NCBI RefSeq assembly: GCF_000712055.1
Contig: NZ_JOOA01000002.1
Span: 930,001-994,000, forward strand
DNA: 64,000 nt
DNA from: Ruminococcus sp. HUN007
GTDB lineage: Bacteria; Bacillota; Clostridia; Oscillospirales; Ruminococcaceae
Direction: 5' to 3'
Shown here: in pieces, positions 37,416 through 45,341 of the stretch
Layout of the letters: every line of letters begins with the position of its first letter
Position numbering within the stretch: the stretch's first letter is position 1
Made by a program: the position numbers and the translations under genes
The notes under the pieces: generated by a model
Database searches by the model: none
The model's input: the letters and a program-made list of their open reading frames with translations, nothing else
Told to the model about the DNA's origin: nothing

Positions 37416-38675
37416 TCACTGCTGTATTTTTTTTCTCCATTCCTCAATTTCCTTAACTACAGTGTCATTAAACTCTTCTTTCATTGTCCTATAGTAAAAT
37501 ACCGGACCGTACTGATCTTCACTCATGGTAAAGTGTTCGCTGAGCAGTTTCATGAAATCACCGTTCATGGCGTTCTGCACTTCATCTGTACATATACTGC
37601 CGGCGCCGTTGTTTACTCTTAAGCCCTCCGGAACTGCAGTGAAATATCCTCTTGCGCACAGATCAAAGAGCTCCGCGTAAAATACAAGCACATGATCCTG
37701 TGAAAGAAATACTTTTTTAAACGGATAAAGTGTATACCAGACAAAAGGCATGCCTGCCGATTCGATCTTATCTGCTGATTTTTTGAAACAGTCAGGATCT
37801 TCCTCAAGCATTCTGCGTACCTTCTTCCTTTTCTTCATCGGAACAATTAAATAAATATAAACCATAATTACCGGAAAGAATGCCATCATGATAAATCCGA
37901 GCACTATATAACCGAACGAAATTTCATCGTCCTCTCCTCCGTCAACTGCACGCTGAATGTGTTCCGGAACATTTACATCGGCAACTCTTGTAAGATTTTT
38001 AAAACCTTCCGGTGAAATATCAAGCCGAAGCTTGTATATGCCGCTCACATCGGAAGCGTTGAAGTAAAGCGTATTTGTAGTTACGTCCGATTCACCCTGA
38101 GAAATGCTGCAGTTTGCAGTGTCATCATCATAAGGAAGATTTACTATAGCTGTCACCGTACCTACCGTTTTCGGAAAATTCTTTCCTATAAGGCGGTAGC
38201 AGAATTCAGCTCTGTTGTTTTCATTGAGTTTGAGCGCATTCGGTATTCCGTAGACAATGTCGTATTCAACCGTTTCGTTATGCGCAGCCTTGAACCACTG
38301 TAATGAAAACCTGTCATTCTGAGCTTCGACATAATAGTGATTATCCACCCTGTCAAGCGTCTCGGAACGCTCACAGTCTGTTCCGTTTATGGATGCACTG
38401 ACTATCTTCAACTGACTGATATATTCAAGCTGATTCGACGCATTGTATACATCCTTATAGAATCTGGTGAAATTACCTTTCTTATAGGTAACAGTCCAGT
38501 GTTCCTCTACAAGTGCTGTACCGTCTTCGCCGAATTTTATATCAAAATCTGCTGCGTCCACACTGTATTCCTTGTCATCGGCATACACCGTGATCACCGG
38601 ACACATCAGTATCACAGTCATTATCAGTGCGATAAGTGCCGCCATGCTTTTGAATACGGTCTTTCTTTTTTTCAT
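37416..38675 (-). CDS. DUF2207-like membrane protein
   Basis: 419 residues with a signal peptide (residues 8-33, ending VITVYADD). An extracytoplasmic domain of about 220 residues follows, typical of DUF2207 (YSVDAADFDIKFGEDGTALV, EEHWTVTYKKGNFTRFYKDV, and VGTVTAIVNLPY). There is one transmembrane segment (around 250-278) and a cytoplasmic region with basic KKRKKVRRMLEEDP. Typical members end in further membrane segments and a Gly/Ser-rich tail; this one ends at EEWRKKIQQ without it. The next gene, overlapping or 33 bases downstream, encodes just such a tail. Function of the family is unknown. GGAGG precedes the ATG by 11 bases. Confidence 0.8.
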   Translation of the reverse strand: MKKRKTVFKSMAALIALIMTVILMCPVITVYADDKEYSVDAADFDIKFGEDGTALVEEHWTVTYKKGNFTRFYKDVYNASNQLEYISQLKIVSASINGTDCERSETLDRVDNHYYVEAQNDRFSLQWFKAAHNETVEYDIVYGIPNALKLNENNRAEFCYRLIGKNFPKTVGTVTAIVNLPYDDDTANCSISQGESDVTTNTLYFNASDVSGIYKLRLDISPEGFKNLTRVADVNVPEHIQRAVDGGEDDEISFGYIVLGFIMMAFFPVIMVYIYLIVPMKKRKKVRRMLEEDPDCFKKSADKIESAGMPFVWYTLYPFKKVFLSQDHVLVFYAELFDLCARGYFTAVPEGLRVNNGAGSICTDEVQNAMNGDFMKLLSEHFTMSEDQYGPVFYYRTMKEEFNDTVVKEIEEWRKKIQQ

Positions 38676-38716
38676 CTTTTCCTATACCTCCAAAAATCCA
38701 TTATTAGTGAAAACAC

Positions 38717-38831
38717 TAAGGAACCACTGATTAAATCGGAAATCCGGCAAAGCCGGATTTCCGAAAGCGGGATCTGCGGGGCTTTGCCCCGGAGCCCCCC
38801 GCTGTTTTATGAATAAATCAGCGTTTTATTA
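38717..38831. repeat. MITE-like element, near-complete copy
   Basis: A 115-base unit from TAAGGAACCACTGATTAAAT to AAATCAGCGTTTTATTA, with the hairpin GGAAATCCGGC / GCCGGATTTCC and the GC-rich half GCGGGGCTTTGCCCCG. It lies exactly between the radical SAM gene and the DUF2207-like gene, and its last bases coincide with the stop codon of the radical SAM gene. Confidence 0.75.
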
Positions 38832-39809
38832 TAAGTAACAGTTGATATCCTTTCCGTGCATATTACCCGTGACAGCATAGGTAAGGCACTTTGCGCCTCC
38901 ACGGCACAGATGCGCCTTCGGACATTTAAAGCAGTCTTCCGGGATCTCATCTCTGTTAAGCTCCGCGATAAGTTCACTCTCACGGTAAAGTGTGGTCATA
39001 TCTTTTTCAAGGCAGTTTCCGACCGGCACAGGCAGTCTCCTGCACGGAAGCAGCGTCCCGTCAGCCAGAAGCGTGAGAAGTGTCGTGCCTGCTGCACAAC
39101 GGTAGTAGCAGTCTCCGCCTTCAAGAAACTGCATCGCCCTGTTCAGATGCACATCAGTGCGGTGAAAGGGAGTTTTTCTGAAATGTTCCTTCGTAAGAAC
39201 ACGAAGCATTTCCTTAAACTCCTCATTGCTCAGAATATCCTCAGTGTTCGAGCCGAAGGGTATAAGGCGGTCGGTCCAGAAACGGTCAACACGGTTTTTC
39301 CGCATAAGCTTTATGACATCCCCGAGTTCCCTGTAATTTCTCTTATGACAGGTAAATGACGCCATAGTCTGTATGCCTTCTTTTCTGAGGTTCTTAAGCC
39401 CTGTCATCGCTCTGTCAAAGTTTCCTCTGCCGCGTATACTGTCGTGGGTCTCACGCGTTCCGTCAATGCTTACCTGTACAAATGACAGGTTTTTAAATTC
39501 CGAAAGGCATCCGGCAGTTTTCTCATCCAGAAGCGTTCCGTTTGTGAGCAGACCAAATGTAATTCCCCTGCTTTCACACAGCGTCATAAGCGGAAACAGA
39601 TCATCCGAAAGCAGCGGTTCGCCTCCGGTAATGTTTATATGTCCGCGGAATCCGTATTCCTCACAGAAGTCCATGTACTGGATAAAAAGCTTTTCCAGTT
39701 CGGAAAACTTAAGTTCCGCAGCGTTTTCGTCCTGATAGCAGTGCGTACAGTGAAGGTTGCACCTGTGAAGTATATGCCACTGCAGAACATGTTTTTTCTT
39801 TTTCTCCAT
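38829..39809 (-). CDS. Radical SAM/SPASM-type protein
   Basis: 326 residues. The radical SAM cluster motif is CNLHCTHCY near residue 17, followed by NITGGEPLLS (SAM-binding GGEP), LLTNGTLLD and VQVSIDGTRETHD. The C-terminal region has a SPASM-like set of Cys: CYYRCAAG, LLPCRR, CFKCPKAHLCRGGAKC and a last Cys near the end, suggesting auxiliary iron-sulfur clusters. Members modify ribosomally made peptides or proteins; no precursor peptide is adjacent except possibly the Ser-Ser-Cys protein two genes downstream. GGAG lies 4 bases before the ATG. The MITE copy interrupts the operon just at its stop codon. Confidence 0.9.
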   Translation of the reverse strand: MEKKKKHVLQWHILHRCNLHCTHCYQDENAAELKFSELEKLFIQYMDFCEEYGFRGHINITGGEPLLSDDLFPLMTLCESRGITFGLLTNGTLLDEKTAGCLSEFKNLSFVQVSIDGTRETHDSIRGRGNFDRAMTGLKNLRKEGIQTMASFTCHKRNYRELGDVIKLMRKNRVDRFWTDRLIPFGSNTEDILSNEEFKEMLRVLTKEHFRKTPFHRTDVHLNRAMQFLEGGDCYYRCAAGTTLLTLLADGTLLPCRRLPVPVGNCLEKDMTTLYRESELIAELNRDEIPEDCFKCPKAHLCRGGAKCLTYAVTGNMHGKDINCYL

Positions 39810-39819
39810 ACTACTCCAA

Positions 39820-39865
39820 AATAAAAGTACAGAGAAATCCGGAACGGATCCGGTTTTCTCTGTAC
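39820..39865 (-). terminator. Terminator of the GH9 gene
   Basis: Minus-strand GTACAGAGAAA and TTTCTCTGTAC form an 11-base stem, extended by ACCGGA / TCCGGA pairs, followed by a T-rich stretch. It lies in the 62 bases before the radical SAM gene, so that gene probably depends on read-through or on a promoter I cannot see. Confidence 0.75.
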
Positions 39866-39871
39866 CGGTTT

Positions 39872-42800
39872 TTATTTACTCTGTTTTGCCGGGAACTCTG
39901 TTATCTTCTTTGAAAGATACTGTCTGAGCGTTGCAAGGTCAGCAAGATCGACTTTTCCGTCACCTGTTACATCGGCATTCTTTTCCATCATATTGAAAAG
40001 CGGTTCGTTATCAACAAGTGAAATAGCAAGCGTGGTAAGGTCAGTAAGATCTACCTTGCCGCTGCAGTCAACGTCGCCCGGAATATACGGATCATCCAGG
40101 TATTTATCAGATGTTTCGCTAACTCCCGGATCTGAAGTCGGCAGCGCTGTAGGAGATGTAAGCGGTGAAGCCTTCTCTGTCGGTGACGCTGTCGGCTTTG
40201 GTGAAACCTTTTCAGTCGGTTCCGGTGACGCTGTAGGCTTTGGTGAAGTCTTTTCAGTCGGCTTCGGTGATGCTGTAGGCTTCGGTGAAACCTTTTCAGT
40301 TGGTTCCGGTGATGCTGTAGGCTTTGGTGAAACCTTTTCAGTCGGCTTCGGTGAAGGATCAGATGAAACTGTCGTTTCCGGATTCTGAAGGAAAGCAGCT
40401 ACCCACGCAAGTGATGCATTTGTTTCAAGCGATACGCTGTTTACTGACCACGCCGACGCATCAGCATAGCAGCGCTGTCTTATATTTCCCTGCTTCATTG
40501 CAACAAATCCCAGTGCCTTCATGTACTCATCCATCATAAGACCGCTCGGACCGGATGATGCAACACCGTCAGGTACTTTCGGGAAACTGCGATCAACGCT
40601 TTCAGCCCAGTATCTGTGATACGGAGCATCCATCGAGTATGAGCCGTAACCGGAGATATATGAGAATGAAAGCGGATTCGTGCCAAGGAGGTAGTCCATA
40701 GCAGATGTCACGCCGTCCTTATACTTCTGATCACCGCTTAAGTCACTTGCATATGCCATGATAACAGCGTTGTTCAGAACACATCTGTTTGAAAAAAGTT
40801 CATATCCCGGATCTTCATCACTGTAAATCGAATATGGATTTTCATAAACTGTGTCGGCAAGATACGGAATACCGTATCCCTGTTTTTCTTCTTCTGCGAT
40901 ATACTCATCGGCAGCGGCAAGTATCTGGCTTTCTACCTTCTTTGCCTTATTCTCCTTAAGCAGATCTTTATTCAGTGCCAGTGAAAGTGTACCTGCTGCT
41001 GCAGTATTTCCCCAGTTGAATGAAGTAAATGATCCTTTGCCTAAGAAATTCCGTCCTCCGAAATTATTATCACCGCCTCTGAGCCTTGTACCAACATTAT
41101 ATGCATCATCGTATTTTTCGAGTTCCTTAAGGTACTTTTCAGCTGCATCTGATTTCATCCTGCTTGCCGAGATAAAGATCTCGCATGCTGCAAGGTAAGC
41201 GTCGTCCTGTACATTATCGTCACCGTAGTTATTAGTCTCGGTACCCCGCATCGGTGCATAGAGTGATTCTTCATTCAGTTCTTCAGCAGGAACTGAATAG
41301 CCGTAGTCAGGATGGATCTTCTCTTTTGTATCTGCTATATAGTAATTCTTCTGATAAGCATCATAAGCGTCGATAGCTGAATCAAGATATTTTTCAGCCT
41401 TTTCGCTGTCATACGGAGCCCAGAGTCTTGCAGCCTGAGCAGCACACGCAGCATAGCCAAGAGTTGCAGCAAATGTCGGAGGAGATACTATACGTACCGG
41501 TTCCCATGCAAGAACCTCGTCCTCATAAACATAATTCCATGGTTTAACTGCAATGCCTGCCGGTACATGGTCATTTACCTTGTGATAGTAAAGACCTGCA
41601 GCATTCTCACCCCAGGTCGGTTCATCTTCAGCAACCTTCAGTTTTGACATCCAGTCAAGCTCATAAGCTGTTTCGTCGAGGACATCAGGAACCTTGTTTC
41701 CTGTTTCAGGAACAACTACCTTGCCTGAACCGTCACGGAACATATTTACGTCCGGTGAAGCAGCGATCGCTCTTTCATACATATTCTGAAGTGTCCATAC
41801 AGCCATGGCACCGCTTACAACGTTTTTGGCATTTTCGCCGCCTGCCTCATACCAGCCGCCTGAAGAATCGATGGCAGATGATTTATACTGTGTTGCAGCT
41901 TCATCCTGCGATAAGTACCTGTCTTTCCAGACTTTCTGAACTCTTCCTTTCTCGCTCTTATGAGTTCCTCTGTGAGCAAGCTGTGTCTTGTCACCTGAAG
42001 TGATATATTTTTCTTCTATGTCGATACCGGATCGGTTCTGATAGAAATAGTTCATAGCATTGGTAACAAGATCATGACCTTTTTCTTCGTAGATATCATC
42101 GCCGATATTAAATTCAAATGATATGTAATCACCGGACTTCAGGTAGTATCTGCCCGGTGTTTTAAAGTCTGAAAAATCGAGTTTGCAGACTGTGTCACCG
42201 GAATCTTCATCCTTTACAGGCTCAGTTGATTTACCCTTAAATACGGTTTTGGCTGAAACAGCATCGATCAGTTCAAACTCTGCAGCTTCTTTCAGCTCTA
42301 TTTTTTCACCGCCGTCGATACCGTCCAGCATGTCAAACCTGTCATCGCCAAGAACTGCAACCTTTCTGCTGTTGCAGAGATAACCGACCTGATTTACTGA
42401 GATGTAGTTGTTTTTCAGTCCGCTGTTCTTACGGTTTACATAGCCGTAGTCAGGTTCGCCGTCCGGAGCAAGAACACCTTCAGTTACGTCCGTCAGTGAT
42501 ATACTGTCAAACCAGAGTTCATCGCCGTCCACGGCATTGCCTTCATACATATTTCCTCTTGCGTACTGGAATTCCCACTGAACACCTTCAAGATCATCGG
42601 TCGGAGTGAAAGTTCCCTTGTATGTAGTCCACTCAGTAGAAAGTCTTGCCGCCCTTCCCCATTTACCGTTTCCACTGTGAGGACCGTTATGGAACTCTGT
42701 CTCATCAAGGACGCAGTAGTATTCGCTTCCTGTTATATTGCTTATCTGTGAGCAGAGCTGCATTCCCTCACGCTTTGCCTTGACTTTTACTTCAAGTTCA

Positions 42801-43102
42801 TAGGTATGTCCTGCCTGAAAGCTGAGATTTCTGTGACGAATCTCCAGATCCCACTTTTCCCTGTCAGCACCGACAGCACTCAGTATACGTATATGCAGCT
42901 CGCCATCTTTCGTGATTTCAAACTGCTGTTTTGCCGGGCTTGATTCAACAGGCATCCACGGCAGGATCTTGTGGTCAAAAGTTGTTTCACCTAAAAGCTG
43001 ATAAGCTGCATTAACTCTGGTTTCAGCCGGAAACGCCACTGACGGCGCAAGCATAGCAAGCGCGCATACCGCCGCAAGACCTCTTCTGAAATTTCTCTTC
43101 AT
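39872..43102 (-). CDS. Dockerin-bearing GH9-family protein with altered catalytic residues (CBM4 + Ig + GH9 + dockerin)
   Basis: 1076 residues from the ATG at 43102 (AAAGGAGATGG ahead). Signal peptide to about residue 33, a CBM4-type module (about 36-200), an N-terminal cellulase Ig-like domain (NNYISVNQVGYLCNSRKVAV), the GH9 (alpha/alpha)6 domain (about 340-890), a linker of SPKPTASPEPTEKV-type repeats, and a two-repeat dockerin (GDVDCSGKVDLTDLTTL, ADVTGDGKVDLADLATL). In active GH9 enzymes the DAGD motif carries the catalytic base and an NEV motif the acid. Here the first reads GWYEAGGENAK and the second WSVNSVSLETNA, so Asp to Glu/Gly and Glu to Ser. Other GH9 landmarks (PYHRYW, GTNPLSFSYISGYG) remain. 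Probably cellulosomal but non-hydrolytic. Confidence 0.9.
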   Translation of the reverse strand: MKRNFRRGLAAVCALAMLAPSVAFPAETRVNAAYQLLGETTFDHKILPWMPVESSPAKQQFEITKDGELHIRILSAVGADREKWDLEIRHRNLSFQAGHTYELEVKVKAKREGMQLCSQISNITGSEYYCVLDETEFHNGPHSGNGKWGRAARLSTEWTTYKGTFTPTDDLEGVQWEFQYARGNMYEGNAVDGDELWFDSISLTDVTEGVLAPDGEPDYGYVNRKNSGLKNNYISVNQVGYLCNSRKVAVLGDDRFDMLDGIDGGEKIELKEAAEFELIDAVSAKTVFKGKSTEPVKDEDSGDTVCKLDFSDFKTPGRYYLKSGDYISFEFNIGDDIYEEKGHDLVTNAMNYFYQNRSGIDIEEKYITSGDKTQLAHRGTHKSEKGRVQKVWKDRYLSQDEAATQYKSSAIDSSGGWYEAGGENAKNVVSGAMAVWTLQNMYERAIAASPDVNMFRDGSGKVVVPETGNKVPDVLDETAYELDWMSKLKVAEDEPTWGENAAGLYYHKVNDHVPAGIAVKPWNYVYEDEVLAWEPVRIVSPPTFAATLGYAACAAQAARLWAPYDSEKAEKYLDSAIDAYDAYQKNYYIADTKEKIHPDYGYSVPAEELNEESLYAPMRGTETNNYGDDNVQDDAYLAACEIFISASRMKSDAAEKYLKELEKYDDAYNVGTRLRGGDNNFGGRNFLGKGSFTSFNWGNTAAAGTLSLALNKDLLKENKAKKVESQILAAADEYIAEEEKQGYGIPYLADTVYENPYSIYSDEDPGYELFSNRCVLNNAVIMAYASDLSGDQKYKDGVTSAMDYLLGTNPLSFSYISGYGSYSMDAPYHRYWAESVDRSFPKVPDGVASSGPSGLMMDEYMKALGFVAMKQGNIRQRCYADASAWSVNSVSLETNASLAWVAAFLQNPETTVSSDPSPKPTEKVSPKPTASPEPTEKVSPKPTASPKPTEKTSPKPTASPEPTEKVSPKPTASPTEKASPLTSPTALPTSDPGVSETSDKYLDDPYIPGDVDCSGKVDLTDLTTLAISLVDNEPLFNMMEKNADVTGDGKVDLADLATLRQYLSKKITEFPAKQSK

Positions 43103-43169
43103 TTTACCATCTCCTTTATAAATATAAGAACCAAAACAGCAGACATCACAGTATCTGCTCTTAAACCAC

Positions 43170-43216
43170 TGTATGCTGTACATAAACATTTGTACAGCAT
43201 ACAACCTCATTGTCAA
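43170..43216 (-). promoter_or_regulatory. GH9 gene promoter with a 13-base inverted repeat over the -10 region
   Basis: TTGACA (43211-43216, minus strand) is followed 16 bases later by TACAAA (43189-43194). The perfect inverted repeat TGTATGCTGTACA / TGTACAGCATACA (43170-43182 and 43191-43203) covers the space and the -10 box. This is the layout of a repressor operator; a transcribed hairpin is the alternative. Confidence 0.55.
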
Positions 43217-43268
43217 TATTGTACCACACCGCAGATAGAATGTAAATAGTTTTTGTGAAAAACAGCTT

Positions 43269-43338
43269 CGGTACGCCTGCGGCGTACTATTTTAAAAAAC
43301 AAAACATGAAGATCGCTCTTCATGTCTTGTTTTTCATA
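43269..43338. repeat. Composite hairpin repeat, partial copy
   Basis: The last two modules of the repeat family are present: GTACGCCTGCGGCGTAC and the terminator-like hairpin with CATGAAGATCGCTCTTCATG between AAAACAA and TTGTTTT. It sits right after the 3' remnant of an AAA-ATPase/nuclease gene, as in the complete copy at 59711-59840. Confidence 0.75.
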
Positions 43339-43347
43339 TATTGCAAA

Positions 43348-43497
43348 TCATTTTATGATCTTTTCTATCCGGCATTCGTGCTTCCTGTTTTCCTTATCGT
43401 AATTGATCCCAACAAGTAATAGCTCTCCGCTGAATGCTTTCAGTTTTTCCGTATAGTTCTTATTCTTTATCTGACTTATCGCTCCTTCGGCTGTTTT
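43348..43497 (-). pseudogene. 3' remnant of an AAA-ATPase/PD-(D/E)XK gene
   Basis: Fifty codons in frame match the C-terminus of the full-length gene at 59846-61414 (KTAEGAISQIKNKNYTEKLK, then LLVGINYDKEN and EKIIK before the stop). Everything upstream is gone and is replaced by the end of an unrelated small gene. Together with the repeat directly behind it, this shows recombination or deletion within a duplicated cassette. Confidence 0.8.
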
Positions 43498-43831
43498 ATG
43501 ATAAATCAGTATTTAACCAATCAAGTATTTTATAATAGATGTTTGCCCATTCAGGTAATTCGTTCTCTGTAAATACATGGATTACACTCTCAATTTGTTT
43601 TGTTAATTTCTTTTTTGTTATGTGCTTAAAATAACTTTCATCCTTAAAATACTCATCTTCACACCATTGATATTCTTCATACGGTAAGCTGTTGTTATCT
43701 ATGCCCCATTCATATACTTCACAAGGTCCGAATGATAGCCTCTTAATCAGAACAATATGTCCATCCGAGTCAGAATTCATATTAGGCATTAAATATGACC
43801 AGCTTCCAACAAAAATACTTTTTGAGGGCAT
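43496..43831 (-). CDS. Small hypothetical protein in the immunity-gene cluster
   Basis: 111 residues, acidic and aromatic-rich, with no signal peptide or membrane helix (GSWSYLMPNMNSDSDGHIVL near the start, ILDWLNTDLS at the end). GGAGG lies 7 bases before the ATG and a good promoter is present at 43892-43920, so expression is likely. I do not recognise the family. Size, composition and position among SUKH genes would suit another immunity protein, but this is inference. Its stop codon falls at the junction with the AAA-ATPase/nuclease remnant. Confidence 0.6.
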   Translation of the reverse strand: MPSKSIFVGSWSYLMPNMNSDSDGHIVLIKRLSFGPCEVYEWGIDNNSLPYEEYQWCEDEYFKDESYFKHITKKKLTKQIESVIHVFTENELPEWANIYYKILDWLNTDLS

Positions 43832-43891
43832 TATGATTCCTCCAAAAATTCCAATTTACATGAGCAAGACGAGAGCCTACCCTTATCAGTA

Positions 43892-43920
43892 ATTATACAT
43901 CACCACCCCGAAAAAGTCAA
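43892..43920 (-). promoter_or_regulatory. Promoter for the small hypothetical gene
   Basis: Minus-strand TTGACT (43915-43920) and TATAAT (43892-43897) are separated by 17 bases. Confidence 0.7.
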
Positions 43921-43959
43921 TCTTTCAGCGACAGAAAGAAAAATATTTTTACATCAGAA

Positions 43960-44027
43960 AGAAAAACATCGACACCGACACGCCTACGGGCAAATTCATG
44001 TTGACCGTGTTCGCAGCGACGGCATAA
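43960..44027 (+). pseudogene. Fragment of a serine site-specific recombinase
   Basis: About 20 codons read NIDTDTPTGKFMLTVFAATA and then a stop. This is the conserved IDTxTPxGK...FxxxA segment at the end of the catalytic domain of resolvase/invertase-family recombinases. No other part of the gene is visible. Confidence 0.65.
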
Positions 44028-44065
44028 AATCATATTTCAGTTCTTCATCACGTTTTCTGCTGCGG

Positions 44066-44329
44066 TCAAGATGCATAGCTATCATAAATAGCATCTTCGA
44101 CACCTTCATCTGATAGATTGAACCAATCCTGAAGAAGATACATTCTAAGCATGGTCTCGATACCTTTTACAGGTCTGCCATGATTACCTGACGGATAGTA
44201 AGGAGCGATTATCTGAATCCATGAATCCCATGGAATTATCTCTTCCATTCTATTAAGAAACGCTTCTTTTTTTCCCTGACGCTTTCTAAGGGAATATTCC
44301 ATATCACTGAAACTTAACTGTCCGTTCAT
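44066..44329 (-). pseudogene. IS5-family transposase fragment (N-terminal part)
   Basis: About 87 codons match the N-terminus of IS5-group transposases: QLSFSDMEYSLRKRQGKKE, then FLNRMEEIIPWDSW, ETMLRMYLLQDWFNLSDEG and DAIYDSYAS. The catalytic DDE domain is missing, so the element is dead. No terminal inverted repeats could be paired. Confidence 0.8.
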
Positions 44330-44404
44330 ATCAAAATACCTCGCATAATATATTTTATTAACTATATTATATCATATATCTGATAAATTGTTGACTCTAA
44401 CGTC

Positions 44405-44425
44405 GATTAAATCAGCGTTTCCCTA
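44405..44425. repeat. MITE-like element, isolated end
   Basis: GATTAAATCAGCGTTTCCCT equals the terminal segment of the full copies and lies about 12 bases outside the left end of the transposon at 44437. Confidence 0.55.
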
Positions 44426-44640
44426 AAATAAAAATAGTAAATAGGGACGGCATTCTGTTACCGACCACCCATAATGTCGTCCAATAGGCACTGTATCTTG
44501 TCACGCAGGCAACAGTTCTGTCAAGGGAAATGTACAAGATTCTGGAAAGTCAGTCCTGCAACTGCGGCCCAGACACGGAATGCTCACGGGAAAACCAACG
44601 CGATAAACCCATCCTTCGGGCACGCGGTAACAAATAATAG

Positions 44641-44695
44641 AAAACGGCATCGTTCCGATTCGAATTTCGGGATGATGCCGTCTGTGTTTTTATCT
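44641..44695 (+). terminator. Hairpin insulating the transposon genes
   Basis: AACGGCATCGTTCCGA and CGGGATGATGCCGT form a long imperfect stem, followed by CTGTGTTTTT. A second hairpin (CGATAGCTGT / ACAGCTATCG, 44741-44788) lies between a GAAAGGA ribosome binding site and the first gene. Confidence 0.55.
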
Positions 44696-44798
44696 ATAAA
44701 AATGATATAATAATTGTATTAACCTTTAGAAAGGAATAAACGATAGCTGTTTTGATCGTCATAACTCGCAATTATGACACAGCTATCGTCCCTCAACA

Positions 44799-45299
44799 AT
44801 GAAAAGTATATCATTTTTTCGTGAAAAAGTCAAGGACGGAATCGTCGAAATTACAGGAACAAATTCACCTGTTTGTCCAATTTGCGGCAAACCAATGAAG
44901 TCACACGGAAGGTGCAGACGGTATCTGCGCGTATCCGGCGAAGAGCGAATCACTCTGTCTCTCAGAGTTTTCTACTGCCCGGAATGCGACCGTTATCACC
45001 GCGAGCTTCCGGATTACGTTGCTCCTTACAAACATCTCAGTACTGAAATAATAGCTGAAATATATGATGGTCTTGACAACTATGATGTTGATGACAGCAC
45101 GATAATACGCATCCGAAACTGGGTAAGAAAGTTCCTGAATTTTGGTTCTGCGACTGTCAGAAGACTTAAAATTGAGCATCCTGCACTGGTCGTCAGAAGC
45201 AGTTTTGAATCAACATTTGACACGCTCACCTATTTTGTCAGAATAGTCGTAAATTCCAATGAATGGAAGTTCATTAGTTCGCCTGTCATTTCAGTCTGA
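44799..45299 (+). CDS. DUF6431-type zinc-finger protein of the transposon
   Basis: 166 residues. Two Cys pairs (CPICGKPMKSHGRC and FYCPECDRYHRELP) form a probable zinc finger. A helical region then includes YKHLSTEIIAEIYDGL and a likely DNA-binding segment (DSTIIRIRNWVRKFL). This layout is that of the DUF6431 proteins found beside DDE transposase and ATPase genes in Clostridia. No ribosome binding site is directly ahead of the ATG. A 16-codon frame starting at the TTG at 44753 ends in TGA overlapping this ATG, so coupled translation is possible. The role is unknown; DNA binding at the ends or target is a guess. Confidence 0.7.
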   Translation: MKSISFFREKVKDGIVEITGTNSPVCPICGKPMKSHGRCRRYLRVSGEERITLSLRVFYCPECDRYHRELPDYVAPYKHLSTEIIAEIYDGLDNYDVDDSTIIRIRNWVRKFLNFGSATVRRLKIEHPALVVRSSFESTFDTLTYFVRIVVNSNEWKFISSPVISV

Positions 45300-45341
45300 C
45301 CTGTACTATGATAGAGATATCAACTACAAGGAGGTACCTCT

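Noticed and set aside
43103..43216. 38-residue N-terminal extension of the GH9 protein
   Set aside because: It covers the palindrome and promoter, and the signal peptide with AAAGGAG ahead begins at 43102.
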